A stretch of 64,000 nucleotides of DNA from Azomonas macrocytogenes (GTDB lineage: Bacteria; Pseudomonadota; Gammaproteobacteria; Pseudomonadales; Pseudomonadaceae). Of the stretch, positions 35,581-43,580 are shown piece after piece. Within the stretch, counting starts at the first letter, position 1. Each line of letters opens with the position of its first letter. The stretch is from NCBI RefSeq assembly GCF_014191985.1, contig NZ_JACHXI010000009.1:62001-126000 (forward strand). The letters run 5' to 3'. The translations under genes were made by a program, and so were the position numbers. The notes under the pieces were generated by a model. It was not told the DNA's origin, searched no databases, and saw only the letters and a list, made by a program, of their open reading frames with translations.

Positions 35581-35967
35581 TCAGTCTGGATCGTTAACTA
35601 CAATACCGCGTGGCGAATAATCTTGATTTGCTGATGCAAGCTTGAGCGTGGTTTCTGTGTATTTTTGCCTAACTTCTTTCTTCACGTCCTCTGGGACATT
35701 TTTATCCTTTAGTATCTTTTTCTGGTTAGTTAGGTCTTTATTAAGCCAGGCCTTGTACTTCGTCAGTTCCTCGGGCTCATCGATTGAGCAGAAAAATTTC
35801 GCAACGAAATATCCGACGACTGGAGAGAGAAGAGTACATACACTAATCCAATACTGCGTATCTTCTGGTGGTAGCCATTTCATACAGCTTGCAGTTGCAA
35901 AAGTACCTATACCTGCCGTAATCGAAGCCTGGAGGCCTTGAGGAGCGGTGTTCCGATTATCGGTCAT
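35581..35967 (-). CDS. Membrane protein of a three-gene cargo operon
   Basis: The protein has 128 aa. Two hydrophobic segments (GLQASITAGIGTFATASC and WISVCTLLSPVVGYFVAKFF) precede a charged, probably coiled-coil tail (KYKAWLNKDLTNQKKILKDK). Its ATG overlaps the stop of the upstream gene (TAATG). Function unknown; the topology suggests a short membrane-anchored cytoplasmic helix. Confidence 0.65.
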   Translation of the reverse strand: MTDNRNTAPQGLQASITAGIGTFATASCMKWLPPEDTQYWISVCTLLSPVVGYFVAKFFCSIDEPEELTKYKAWLNKDLTNQKKILKDKNVPEDVKKEVRQKYTETTLKLASANQDYSPRGIVVNDPD

Positions 35968-36212
35968 TACGCTCTATCCTTCAGCTGTTTCAACTGGTCA
36001 ACGACATAACCAGTCGCCTTGATCCGCCTGGTCTCTACCACCATCCCTCGCCGCTTATAAACGACCACTATTTCGTCTGCTGCGATATAGCGGTTAAAAA
36101 CATACCTTAAGAGTATTCGACTCATTTTCCAGAGAGCCGGCGTAACGATCATTAAAGCTATGTAAAGCAGCGCTTCAGCGAAGTTTTCGTTTACATACAT
36201 AGGCCACCTCAA
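35967..36212 (-). CDS. Small membrane protein of the same operon
   Basis: The protein has 81 aa. One transmembrane helix near residues 12-32 (ALLYIALMIVTPALWKMSRI), then a short basic cytoplasmic part (VVVYKRRGMVVETRRIK). It overlaps both neighbours, so the three genes are translationally coupled. No family recognised. Confidence 0.6.
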   Translation of the reverse strand: MRWPMYVNENFAEALLYIALMIVTPALWKMSRILLRYVFNRYIAADEIVVVYKRRGMVVETRRIKATGYVVDQLKQLKDRA

Positions 36213-37096
36213 ACAAGTCGGCGATCCTTATCAGTAAAATGATTTGTAACTTCAACAACTGTATATTGATACGATGAGCGAGTTTGTCTGTAGAGAGATC
36301 TTTTTTCTAAGATAACTTCGAAAAGATCTTCTTTTGAGAAGGTCTGTTTATTCTGATTAACATTCGCCATAAACTTATTATCATTAAGCTCAACAGCATA
36401 TTCTTGTCCGTCTGCTAACTTTATACGCCACCCACGTTTTGAGTTGAAGTTAACTTGTACAAAGTAAACAGTCGTCGTTTCTTTAGTTATTTCTTCCGAT
36501 TCAAGAGAGCCTACAGGTAACGGCGAAAAACTATGTGCAACAGCTTCGTCAATCACCAAAACTTCGATTTCCTGTTCGTTCAGGACCTTGAACTTAGCGT
36601 TCTTTTTTCCCGAGATTGGTGCTTGGATAACGTTATGTAGTGAATCTCTTACCTTCTTATCGACGGCAAGCTGGGCTACATATTTGTCGCATTCTATTTT
36701 TTCGCCGTCGACTTCTATTACTGCCACGTTCGATTCCGCTTCAATAGTGACCTTAGCAACCTTTCGATTTTTTAGTTTCTGCACTACTTCTATCAGAGAA
36801 CCTCCAGCTACAGCGCCTACTGCGCCTGAAAATCCCAGATACTTCAGTAATGCGAGGGCATTAGGAGTGCTCGCCAAAAGCAGAAAGTCAACTATAATCG
36901 AGCCTTCTCGAACAGGTGCCGAAACTTTTAACTTTACTTCTGCGCCTTTATTTATCAATGCATTAGCTTGCGAAACCGCGTCGTTAACGCCAAGAATCGA
37001 TCTACCTAATGCCAAGGCACCAATCTCATGGTTATTTAAGTCGCCTTCATCTGCATCATACGAGATTGAAAATTTTTCCTCTACAACCTTGGTCAT
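36209..37096 (-). CDS. First gene of the three-gene operon, conserved unknown
   Basis: The protein has 295 aa. The N-terminal stretch FSISYDADEGDLNNHEIGAL followed by NDAVSQANALINKGAEVKLK and VREGSIIVDFLLL matches a widespread uncharacterised family that I remember as starting with an 'FxIxYdg..l.dh.md...La.aLl..g....ean..lng' pattern and often lying on mobile DNA. A glycine-rich helix (FSGAVGAVAGGSLIEVVQKL) may be membrane-associated. It is AT-rich compared with the phage core. A defence or exclusion role is a guess from context. Confidence 0.6.
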   Translation of the reverse strand: MTKVVEEKFSISYDADEGDLNNHEIGALALGRSILGVNDAVSQANALINKGAEVKLKVSAPVREGSIIVDFLLLASTPNALALLKYLGFSGAVGAVAGGSLIEVVQKLKNRKVAKVTIEAESNVAVIEVDGEKIECDKYVAQLAVDKKVRDSLHNVIQAPISGKKNAKFKVLNEQEIEVLVIDEAVAHSFSPLPVGSLESEEITKETTTVYFVQVNFNSKRGWRIKLADGQEYAVELNDNKFMANVNQNKQTFSKEDLFEVILEKRSLYRQTRSSYQYTVVEVTNHFTDKDRRLV

Positions 37097-37262
37097 GCTA
37101 CTCCCCTGGGTAAACTAAATATCTGTAAAAGGCCAGAAACTTAAATATTTATTTAAAAGGTGAAATTAGTAGTTAGCTACTTTTTATTTTGAGAGTGCTT
37201 CATGCCGTGCTCTATCTATTCAGCTATTTTGCACTGATGAAACGGGAGCCTTGGCGCACTAG

Positions 37263-37475
37263 TTACTCATCCACTAGCTCCGCCCTCAGCACTCGCACCT
37301 CTCGTGGCGCCTCGATGCCTATCGCAGCTCTGCCGTTATGGATGTCTTTGACGTTGATCGTGATTCCTTCATGCACGAGCTTTCGGATCACGTCCTCAAT
37401 ATCGGTATCGAGGGTGACGTTAAGCTTGAGGTAGATTTTTTCGCCGACGTGGCGGGTGAGCACGAGATTGCCCAT
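37263..37475 (-). CDS. csrA: Phage-encoded CsrA/RsmA homologue
   Basis: The protein has 70 aa from the ATG at 37475 with AGGAGG before it; the frame is open to 37490. MGNLVLTRHVGEKIYLKL matches the CsrA start (LILTRRVGE), and ITINVKDIHNGRAAIGIEAP followed by REVRVLRAEL matches the RNA-binding C-terminal strands. About 10 residues are inserted between the first strands. CsrA proteins repress translation by binding GGA-containing leaders, so the prophage may retune host post-transcriptional control. It could be a diverged paralogue with another target. Confidence 0.82.
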   Translation of the reverse strand: MGNLVLTRHVGEKIYLKLNVTLDTDIEDVIRKLVHEGITINVKDIHNGRAAIGIEAPREVRVLRAELVDE

Positions 37476-37562
37476 ATTGCCTCCTTGCATGTGGTTTCCG
37501 TTTCCGTGGACTTTACGTGTTTCTGGGTTGTGAATCTGTGCGCTGGTTGCTGCCCATGCCGA

Positions 37563-38489
37563 TTACTTGCACAACGCCTCACACGGCGTGCCGTCATTAT
37601 CTCCGTCGATTCTGTGGTCGCCGCACTGTTCCAGCCGGTAGCGTGCCTCGGCGCATGAGGTCATCTGCCCGCACGTTTTCCTGGGCGAGCAACTGTATGG
37701 GCTGCTGGTCGATGATGTGGCCAGGACGGGAGTCGTGGCGCCAGATGCAGCGGAGGAGAGGGCCTTGCTCTTGCCTGTGGTTCCAGAGCACCGAGACAGA
37801 TCGACTTTGCCGACGTAGTTATTCCCCCAGCCCATTGCGCAGGCTGTTTTCTGATTCCGCCATTGTTCCCACTCGTTGACCGGATACATGCGGTTCCAGG
37901 CTTCGTAGGTCTTGCGATCCTGCGAGGACAGTCGCAGCTTGTAACGGTCGGCCATGTAGAGATAGACGCGTGCAGCAGCGCCGCGCACTTCTTCACGAGG
38001 CATTGTCACATCGCCTTTAAAATCCACGACCGTCTTGCACTGGCCGTACTGAGTGGGTTTCTCCGTACTCATACCCAATGCCATGTTCGAGCGGTCCCCG
38101 TTCACCTCGCCAATGCTCGGAACCAGGTTGTGCAAATCGGCCTCGGCTGCGCTGAATACCGGATCGCTGGCCGTACAGTTCTTGCGCCCGCCTTTCTGCC
38201 AGCACTGGCGCTGGTTACCGATTACCCAGGCCGGCACGATGTGTTCCCATTCAACCCTGCCGGCGCGGTTTGCATTTTTGCGCGGGGTATAGCCGCAGCT
38301 TTTCAGATCAATGCGGTTTCCTTCGTACTTGCAACCGCAATAGAAGTCCGTTGGCCGCTCTGCGTAAATTTTCCACGCGACCTTTTTAGCCTCGACAAAT
38401 GTTCTGGGCGGTTGAATGTCCGTCTGTAATGCCTGGGCAAGCGGGGCAGAGATAGATAGCAGTAGGGCTGCGAACAGCTTGAATCGCAT
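37563..38489 (-). CDS. Secreted endonuclease I with Excalibur domain
   Basis: The protein has 308 aa. A signal peptide (FAALLLSISAPLAQALQ) precedes an EndA/Dns-family nuclease: WEHIVPAWVIGN with the catalytic histidine, AEADLHNLVPSIGEVNGDRS and the Asn metal ligand segment. A Ser/Thr linker leads to an Excalibur calcium-binding module ending HRIDGDNDGTPCEALC. Endonuclease I is normally a periplasmic or extracellular host enzyme; here it lies next to cI, as a lysogenic-conversion gene. It could degrade incoming or environmental DNA. Confidence 0.9.
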   Translation of the reverse strand: MRFKLFAALLLSISAPLAQALQTDIQPPRTFVEAKKVAWKIYAERPTDFYCGCKYEGNRIDLKSCGYTPRKNANRAGRVEWEHIVPAWVIGNQRQCWQKGGRKNCTASDPVFSAAEADLHNLVPSIGEVNGDRSNMALGMSTEKPTQYGQCKTVVDFKGDVTMPREEVRGAAARVYLYMADRYKLRLSSQDRKTYEAWNRMYPVNEWEQWRNQKTACAMGWGNNYVGKVDLSRCSGTTGKSKALSSAASGATTPVLATSSTSSPYSCSPRKTCGQMTSCAEARYRLEQCGDHRIDGDNDGTPCEALCK

Positions 38490-38545
38490 GGGGTTTCCTT
38501 TTTTGATTGTGACGCTTGGTTACATCTCTCCGCTGCGCCAGATGC

Positions 38546-39196
38546 TCAGAGCTTGATCTTGCTCGGCGCCACAATTGCGGCGACGTAGTGCATGGTTTCG
38601 ATCTGCTCAATAGGAATCGTTCGGCGGCCATAGGCATCGTTCACCGACTGGACGGTGACGTCCTCGTCGGTCGCTCGCAGCAATTCCTTCACCATGCTTT
38701 CGCCATCGCGGAGCCTGATCATCACGTATTCCAGCGGCACCAGGTCGTGACTCGGTTCGCATATCGCTATCCAGCCCGACTTGATAGCCGGCGACATGGA
38801 GTCACCCTTCAAGCGCAGAGCGTAGGCGTCGGCATCCCTGGACGGTAGGTCGATATAGCCTTCTGCGCTATCAAGGCCATGCCAGTATCCCTCGGTTCCC
38901 ATCTGAGCAGTTCCGACGATTTTGATAGCTCGCCATGGGCTAGTGATGGGCGGTCCGGGCTCGACGTTGCTTTCGCATTGCCGCAGTCGTTCGGGTCCAT
39001 TACCTGTCGCCAGCCATTCGGCATTGAAGCCTGTCGCTTCTGAAAGGGAATAAAGATTTTCGAGCTTGAGGCTCTTGCTTTCGCCTTTTATCCACTGAGT
39101 TACGGCCGAGTTCGCAACCCCGCATTCGGCGGCGATCTGGCCTTTTTTCTTTCCACTGGCCTCAATGGCCATGGCGATTCGTTCATGCCGTTCCAT
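38546..39196 (-). CDS. cI: CI-type repressor with S24 peptidase domain
   Basis: The protein has 216 aa from the ATG at 39196; the frame is open to 39292, but that runs through the operators. N-terminal HTH (KKGQIAAECGVANSAVTQWI) and a LexA-like S24 domain with the catalytic serine in LKGDSMSPAIKSG and lysine in GESMVKELL. Expected to maintain lysogeny and self-cleave with RecA. Divergent from cro across a 107-bp operator region. Confidence 0.93.
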   Translation of the reverse strand: MERHERIAMAIEASGKKKGQIAAECGVANSAVTQWIKGESKSLKLENLYSLSEATGFNAEWLATGNGPERLRQCESNVEPGPPITSPWRAIKIVGTAQMGTEGYWHGLDSAEGYIDLPSRDADAYALRLKGDSMSPAIKSGWIAICEPSHDLVPLEYVMIRLRDGESMVKELLRATDEDVTVQSVNDAYGRRTIPIEQIETMHYVAAIVAPSKIKL

Positions 39197-39303
39197 GCGC
39201 CCAATACTAAGATTGCTTAACTTAAGCATGCAGTATGCTGAAGACATTCGTTGACTCTCAAATTTCAGTATGCTGAAATCTTCTCGATCCATGAGGAGTC
39301 CAT
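39197..39303. promoter_or_regulatory. cI-cro operator region
   Basis: Two copies of CAGTATGCTGAA (about 39230 and 39268), the second inside a near-palindrome TTTCAG-TATG-CTGAAA, plus a GCTTAA-c-TTAAGC palindrome. A plus-strand TTGACT-N17-TGAAAT fits the cro promoter and overlaps the second site. This is the lambdoid right operator; CI and Cro would compete here. Confidence 0.8.
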
Positions 39304-39483
39304 ATGAAAACGACAGACGCTACAGCCTATTTCGGATCGAAGAAGAAGCTCGCCGAAGCGCTTGGTATCAGCCCGAGCGCTGTGACTATGTGGGGCTCGG
39401 TCATTCCAGAGCTACGGCAGTTCCAGTTGGAGCGGCTAACCAATGGCGCACTGAAGGCCTCTTCCAAGAAGGCGGTGGCCTGA
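39304..39483 (+). CDS. cro: Cro-like repressor
   Basis: The protein has 59 aa (MKTTDATAYFGSKKKLAEAL then GISPSAVTMWGSVIPELRQF). The helix-turn-helix and the LERLTNGALK end fit Cro/YdaS-type proteins. A GAGGAG ribosome-binding site precedes the ATG. Divergent from cI. Confidence 0.85.
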   Translation: MKTTDATAYFGSKKKLAEALGISPSAVTMWGSVIPELRQFQLERLTNGALKASSKKAVA

Positions 39484-39557
39484 TATGACCATGGCCGCCC
39501 AGCCAGTATTCGCCCGGCCCGATTCCGGCGGTAGGCGAATCCGGAGAGCCATTCGTC

Positions 39558-40019
39558 ATGCGTAGACCCGTCAAGCAAGTTCACCGCGCGCTGTTCCTGG
39601 CGCTCCAGGCCGATGCCAAGGAGTTTCCCGGCGGCATCCGCGCCCTGGCCCAGGCCATGGGCATGAACGGGAACACCCTGGCCAATGGGATCAACCCGGA
39701 CCACGAGGCGCCGCCGCCGTCGTTCGGGGTGATCCTCGAAATCATCGTTGTGGCCCAGGCGCGGCGCACGGTGTTCGCCCTCGCGCAGGTTGTTGGCCAG
39801 GTGCCAATGGATTTTGAGCTGGAGGAACGCGAGCCGGCTGAGGCCGTGCGTCTGTTCCTGTCGCTGGTGTCGTCGGCGTCCGAGTTACTGGGCGTTGGCT
39901 CCGAGGCGGCGAAGGATGGCCGCTTCTGTGCAGATGAGCGCCGCGCGCTGGAGCCGCTGCTGCTGGCCCTGATGAAGGCTGCGGGCGAGTTGCTGCAAGC
40001 CATTCGATGGGTGGGCTGA
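39558..40019 (+). CDS. CII-like phage regulatory protein
   Basis: The protein has 153 aa. VHRALFLALQADAKEFPGGI then RALAQAMGMNGNTLANGINP fits the phage CII/CP76 family: an HTH that recognises its site as a multimer, with a helical C-terminus. It is the second gene of the rightward operon, where lambda cII lies. Its stop overlaps the next ATG (TGATG). Confidence 0.8.
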   Translation: MRRPVKQVHRALFLALQADAKEFPGGIRALAQAMGMNGNTLANGINPDHEAPPPSFGVILEIIVVAQARRTVFALAQVVGQVPMDFELEEREPAEAVRLFLSLVSSASELLGVGSEAAKDGRFCADERRALEPLLLALMKAAGELLQAIRWVG

Positions 40020-40852
40020 TGCCAGCGATCCGGATCGGCGACACCGAGTGGGAGCTGCTGGCCGGGGAGCCTGCCGAGTTGCTGAAACTCTACTGCGCGC
40101 TCAAGCGCCGCATGGATTTCGCCACGGGTATCGCTGGGCACAAGACGCTGCTCAACGAGACGGTGCTGCGGGAGGGGTTCACGGTCGATCCGATACCCGG
40201 GCGAGCGAAGCCGAAGCCGATCACTCGCGAGATGTACCGATCAGCCATTCGCAGGCTGGAAAAGCTGGGCCTATTGGTGTCGATCGGCAACTTGGTTTTC
40301 GAGTTTCCGCACGCTCGCAGGGATAGTCCGTCCAAAACAGCTACAACCGAGCTACAACCAGAACAGCAACCGCAGCAACAACCGGCGGGTAATCCATTGC
40401 AGCCTAGTAGCGGCGCGGCTTGCAGCGAATTAGCAGCCGAGCTGCAACCAGAGCAAGAACCGGAGCTTTCGGCGAGCAGCAACCTACTTCCGGTATCCGG
40501 TAAAGATAATCCTACAGCGCACAACGCGCGCGAGGACTTCGCTGTCGCCCGGCGCTTCCCGATGCATGACAACTGGGAACCGGACCGCGAAACCTTCACC
40601 GCAGTGCTGTTCCGCAACGGGCTCGCGAATCAGCGATTCCATCCCGATCAGCTGCTCGAGTTCCGGAGCTACTGGATCGCACGTCCAGAGAAGCATCAGA
40701 GCCAGGCCCAATGGGAACACCAACTGGCCCAGCAACTGAAATACACCCATCGCTACCAACAAACTGAGGGTCAGAACCATGGAACCCGTGGACGAACTCC
40801 TGCGTGGCGTACACGAAACGCTGTCGACATCCTCAACGACGACAACTGGTGA
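40019..40852 (+). CDS. Replication protein with DnaT-like C-terminus
   Basis: The protein has 277 aa. An N-terminal winged-helix-like segment (EWELLAGEPAELLKLYCALK, SAIRRLEKLGLLVSIGNLVF) is joined by a Gln/Pro-rich linker to a DnaT-type ssDNA-binding domain (FRSYWIARPEKHQSQAQWEH). It probably acts as origin-binding protein and primosomal loader, the counterpart of lambda O. The 3' end overlaps the P-like gene by 74 bp. Confidence 0.82.
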   Translation: MPAIRIGDTEWELLAGEPAELLKLYCALKRRMDFATGIAGHKTLLNETVLREGFTVDPIPGRAKPKPITREMYRSAIRRLEKLGLLVSIGNLVFEFPHARRDSPSKTATTELQPEQQPQQQPAGNPLQPSSGAACSELAAELQPEQEPELSASSNLLPVSGKDNPTAHNAREDFAVARRFPMHDNWEPDRETFTAVLFRNGLANQRFHPDQLLEFRSYWIARPEKHQSQAQWEHQLAQQLKYTHRYQQTEGQNHGTRGRTPAWRTRNAVDILNDDNW

Positions 40853-41507
40853 AACTGGTGAACCTGTGCGCGAGGGGGTGATCGATCTGGATGCAAAGGC
40901 TCGCCGTGCTGTGAAGCGGGTTTTCGCGACGCTGAAGACCAGCTATCCAGCTTGGTACGAGAAGCACTATGGGCACGAGCAGGCTGAGCGCCTGGCGAAA
41001 CGCATTTGGATCACCGGGGTTCGCCCGTTGACCGATGCGCAGGTCGATCGTGGCTTGCAGCGCATGGTGCTGGATGCGGATTTCCCTCCGAGCCTGAAGG
41101 AATTCATCCAGCTATGCCGGCGTGTCGATGGGTTGCCTGATGCGCGAGGGGCATGGGGACAGGCGTTGGCAGGTCGGTATGAACACGATGCGGTTCGGGT
41201 CGCCGCCAGGTTGACCGGCACGTACGATCTGCGTCGATCTCGACATGACAACAAGGCCCTGTTCGCCCAGTTCGAGCGCAACTACGCCATCGTGCTGCGT
41301 CGCCTAGAAAACGGCGAGCCACTGGACGGCCAGGTCCTGACCGGTATCAGCCATGACAGCCAGAAGTCCGCTGCCGATCGGGCACAAGAGCAGGCCGAGC
41401 AGCAACTGCGTCATCGGATCAAGGCCCAGGGCATTCCACAGGACGGCGCAGAGGCTCGCCAGGCGCTGCTGGCAAGGTTGGGTATAGGTCGGAGTAGCCC
41501 GGCATGA
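40779..41507 (+). CDS. Lambda P-like helicase loader
   Basis: The protein has 242 aa. AVKRVFATLKTSYPAWYEKH, RLAKRIWITGVRPLTDAQVD and FPPSLKEFIQLCRRVDGLPD match the phage replication protein P family, which delivers DnaB to the origin. It begins inside the 3' end of the DnaT-like gene. Confidence 0.9.
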   Translation: MEPVDELLRGVHETLSTSSTTTTGETGEPVREGVIDLDAKARRAVKRVFATLKTSYPAWYEKHYGHEQAERLAKRIWITGVRPLTDAQVDRGLQRMVLDADFPPSLKEFIQLCRRVDGLPDARGAWGQALAGRYEHDAVRVAARLTGTYDLRRSRHDNKALFAQFERNYAIVLRRLENGEPLDGQVLTGISHDSQKSAADRAQEQAEQQLRHRIKAQGIPQDGAEARQALLARLGIGRSSPA

Positions 41508-41806
41508 AATGGCGCAAATTGAGCCCCACGCTCGTCGAGAGCATTGAGGGGTATCAAATCGAGAAGCAAGGTGATCGGTATCAGGCCATCTGGCAGAGCA
41601 GACCGATTGGCGGGGCGTGCTCGGCTGCGGCTGATGCCAACCGCTTGTGTGATGAGCACTTGGCCAGCCATGGGCCCAAGGCGTGCTGGATGGTGAGCGT
41701 GCCAGGCTATCACCCGTTTTCGATGGTGGGCGCAGCCATGCTCAGAGCTGAAGCAATGGCAGCTGTGTCAGCGATCTGGCCGGGCAAAACGGTGGATGTG
41801 GCATGA
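41504..41806 (+). CDS. Small phage protein, unknown
   Basis: The protein has 100 aa. A beta-rich core (GYQIEKQGDRYQAIWQSRPI) and an alpha segment (AANRLCDEHLASHGPKACW precursor region) are visible. Its ATG overlaps the P-like gene's stop. Common position for accessory replication-region genes; no family named. Confidence 0.65.
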   Translation: MKWRKLSPTLVESIEGYQIEKQGDRYQAIWQSRPIGGACSAAADANRLCDEHLASHGPKACWMVSVPGYHPFSMVGAAMLRAEAMAAVSAIWPGKTVDVA

Positions 41807-41850
41807 GCTGCGACGGATAGAAATGGAGAGTAATGCAAAGGAGAAGTGCA

Positions 41851-42144
41851 ATGGCTGAAGTTGCTGAATATCCAGTTGCTGAAGTGCGTGGGCTGTACCG
41901 CGAACTGAACATGCTGCGCGCCCAAAACAGTGATTTGAAAGAAGCGCTGGAGACTGAACAAGCCCGGAGCGAGGCGCTGGAAAAAGATCTGGCTGCCCAT
42001 GAATCAGCTCTCAGGCGGGTCTCGGATCTTGCCAGCTATATGGTCCGTTGCTGTGGCGGCGAGCCGATGCAGATCAGCGTGGTGAGCGAATCGACAACCA
42101 AGCCGAAGAAGCAAGAACCGAAAAGAGGGAAGCGCCGTGGCTGA
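41851..42144 (+). CDS. Coiled-coil phage protein
   Basis: The protein has 97 aa from the ATG at 41851, which follows AAAGGAG by 7 bp; an upstream in-frame ATG at 41833 overlaps that ribosome-binding site. Heptad-rich centre (LNMLRAQNSDLKEALETEQA) and a basic C-terminus (KPKKQEPKRGKRRG) that could bind nucleic acid. Function unknown. Confidence 0.65.
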   Translation: MAEVAEYPVAEVRGLYRELNMLRAQNSDLKEALETEQARSEALEKDLAAHESALRRVSDLASYMVRCCGGEPMQISVVSESTTKPKKQEPKRGKRRG

Positions 42145-42241
42145 GTTTATCGAGCTAGAGGTTCTGCGCGCAGGTGATGCTGGGGCGTGGACAGAGGTCG
42201 AAAGGATAACCCATGAGGGGTTGTTGGAGGTTCAGTTATGA
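42137..42241 (+). CDS. 34-aa protein between two overlapping genes
   Basis: GTG start at 42137 inside the 3' end of the coiled-coil gene and a stop overlapping the phosphatase ATG (ATGA). The sequence begins MAEFIELEVLRAGDAGAWTE. The tight overlaps at both ends support a real, coupled gene despite the size. Confidence 0.5.
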   Translation: MAEFIELEVLRAGDAGAWTEVERITHEGLLEVQL

Positions 42242-42975
42242 GCAAGATCAGGCGATTCGAGCGAAACACCGCCGGCAAGGATTATGCGGTCGGCGACATC
42301 CACGGCCACTTCACTCTCCTGCAGCAGACACTGGACGCCGTCGCCTTCGACCCGGCATGTGACCGCCTGTTCTCTGTCGGCGATCTGGTTGATCGTGGGC
42401 CTGAGAACGAGGATGTGGATGTCTGGCTGAACAAGCCATGGTTCCACGCTGTTCGCGGTAATCACGAGCAAATGGCGATTGATTCGTATCGGGCTGACTT
42501 CACGGGTGATGAGCGCGATATACATCTGACCAATGGCGGTACTTGGTTCTACGGCTTATCGACAGTTGAACAACGTTGCTATGCGGAACTGTTGTCCGAT
42601 CTTCCATTTTTGATCGAAGTGGAGACAGCGAGTGGGCTGGTTGGATTGGTGCATGCAGATTGTCCGCGACAATCCTGGGCCGATCTGGTTAGCGCCCTGG
42701 AGACAGACAACACAGAGACAGCGCAGGTCGAAGCCATGTGCCTCTGGTCGCGCCGGAGAGTCAAGGAAGGGGACGAAAGTGGCGTAGCGGGTATTCGTGC
42801 TGTTGTCGTTGGTCATTCGCCTTTGAGGCGGCCGACTACCCTGGGCAACGTCTACCACATTGACACCGGTGGTTGGCTTCCCGAAGAGAGTGGCTATTTC
42901 ACCCTGCTGGATCTGGACACGCTACAAGCGATACCGCCGATTCCGGGCAAGCTGACATGGGATTGGGATGAATGA
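42238..42975 (+). CDS. Lambda-type serine/threonine protein phosphatase
   Basis: The protein has 245 aa. Metallophosphatase motifs in order: AVGDIHGHF, SVGDLVDRGPEN, VRGNHEQMAI, and late histidines in VVGHSPLRRPT. This is the family of lambda NinI (ORF221). It overlaps rusA by 4 bp. Confidence 0.93.
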   Translation: MSKIRRFERNTAGKDYAVGDIHGHFTLLQQTLDAVAFDPACDRLFSVGDLVDRGPENEDVDVWLNKPWFHAVRGNHEQMAIDSYRADFTGDERDIHLTNGGTWFYGLSTVEQRCYAELLSDLPFLIEVETASGLVGLVHADCPRQSWADLVSALETDNTETAQVEAMCLWSRRRVKEGDESGVAGIRAVVVGHSPLRRPTTLGNVYHIDTGGWLPEESGYFTLLDLDTLQAIPPIPGKLTWDWDE

Positions 42976-43451
42976 GCGATCTTTTCATCCGTAATGTCAG
43001 CTTTGGCATCGAGGCTCATCTGCACCCAGTGTCGTTTGTTGTGCCAGGTGTTCCTCAGGGCAAGGGAAGGCCTCGCATCGGTCGTGTTGGCAACCACGCT
43101 CGCATGTTCACGCCAGCGAAGACCGTCGCCTACGAGAGTCTGGTAGCGCTTGCTGCCCAGGAGGCGATGCGGGGCCGCGAGTTGATCACTGGGCCAGTGT
43201 TGATTGAGCTGCAGATCCTGCATGGTGTGCCTCAATCCATGTCGAAAAAGCGGAAGTCTCTGGCACTGGCGGGCGAGATCAAGCCGATGCTGAAACCGGA
43301 TACGGACAATGTTTTAAAGGCCATCTGTGACGGCTGCAATGGAGTGGTGTGGCGCGATGATGTCCAGGCAACGGACGGAATGTTCCGGCGCCGCTATGCC
43401 GAGACGCCGTGTGTGCAAGTACGCATCGTGCCGCTGATGGAGGGAGATTGA
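42972..43451 (+). CDS. rusA: RusA-family Holliday junction resolvase
   Basis: The protein has 159 aa. VPQGKGRPRIGRVGNHARMF and KPDTDNVLKAICDGCNGVVW with catalytic aspartates are diagnostic. It resolves recombination and replication junctions before packaging. Part of the overlapping nin-like gene series. Confidence 0.93.
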   Translation: MSDLFIRNVSFGIEAHLHPVSFVVPGVPQGKGRPRIGRVGNHARMFTPAKTVAYESLVALAAQEAMRGRELITGPVLIELQILHGVPQSMSKKRKSLALAGEIKPMLKPDTDNVLKAICDGCNGVVWRDDVQATDGMFRRRYAETPCVQVRIVPLMEGD

Positions 43452-43454
43452 CAC

Positions 43455-43580
43455 TTGAGCGCTGATGATCTTTTCCAGCAGTGGCTGCTGGAGCAGTGGC
43501 GGATTTTGCGAGAGAGCGGGCTGATTAGTGACGCAACTGAAGTGCGAATTTCAAAGTTTGAAGAGGGGAAAGCGGCATGA
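43455..43580 (+). CDS. 41-aa phage protein
   Basis: TTG start at 43455, 3 bp after rusA, and a stop overlapping the next ATG (ATGA). The helical sequence begins MSADDLFQQWLLEQWRILRE. Coupling at both ends favours a real gene. Function unknown. Confidence 0.5.
   Translation: MSADDLFQQWLLEQWRILRESGLISDATEVRISKFEEGKAA

Noticed and set aside
35284-35634. Plus-strand open frame of 116 codons
   Set aside because: Odd composition, no family, no clear ribosome-binding site, and its 3' end is antisense to the 35581-35967 gene.
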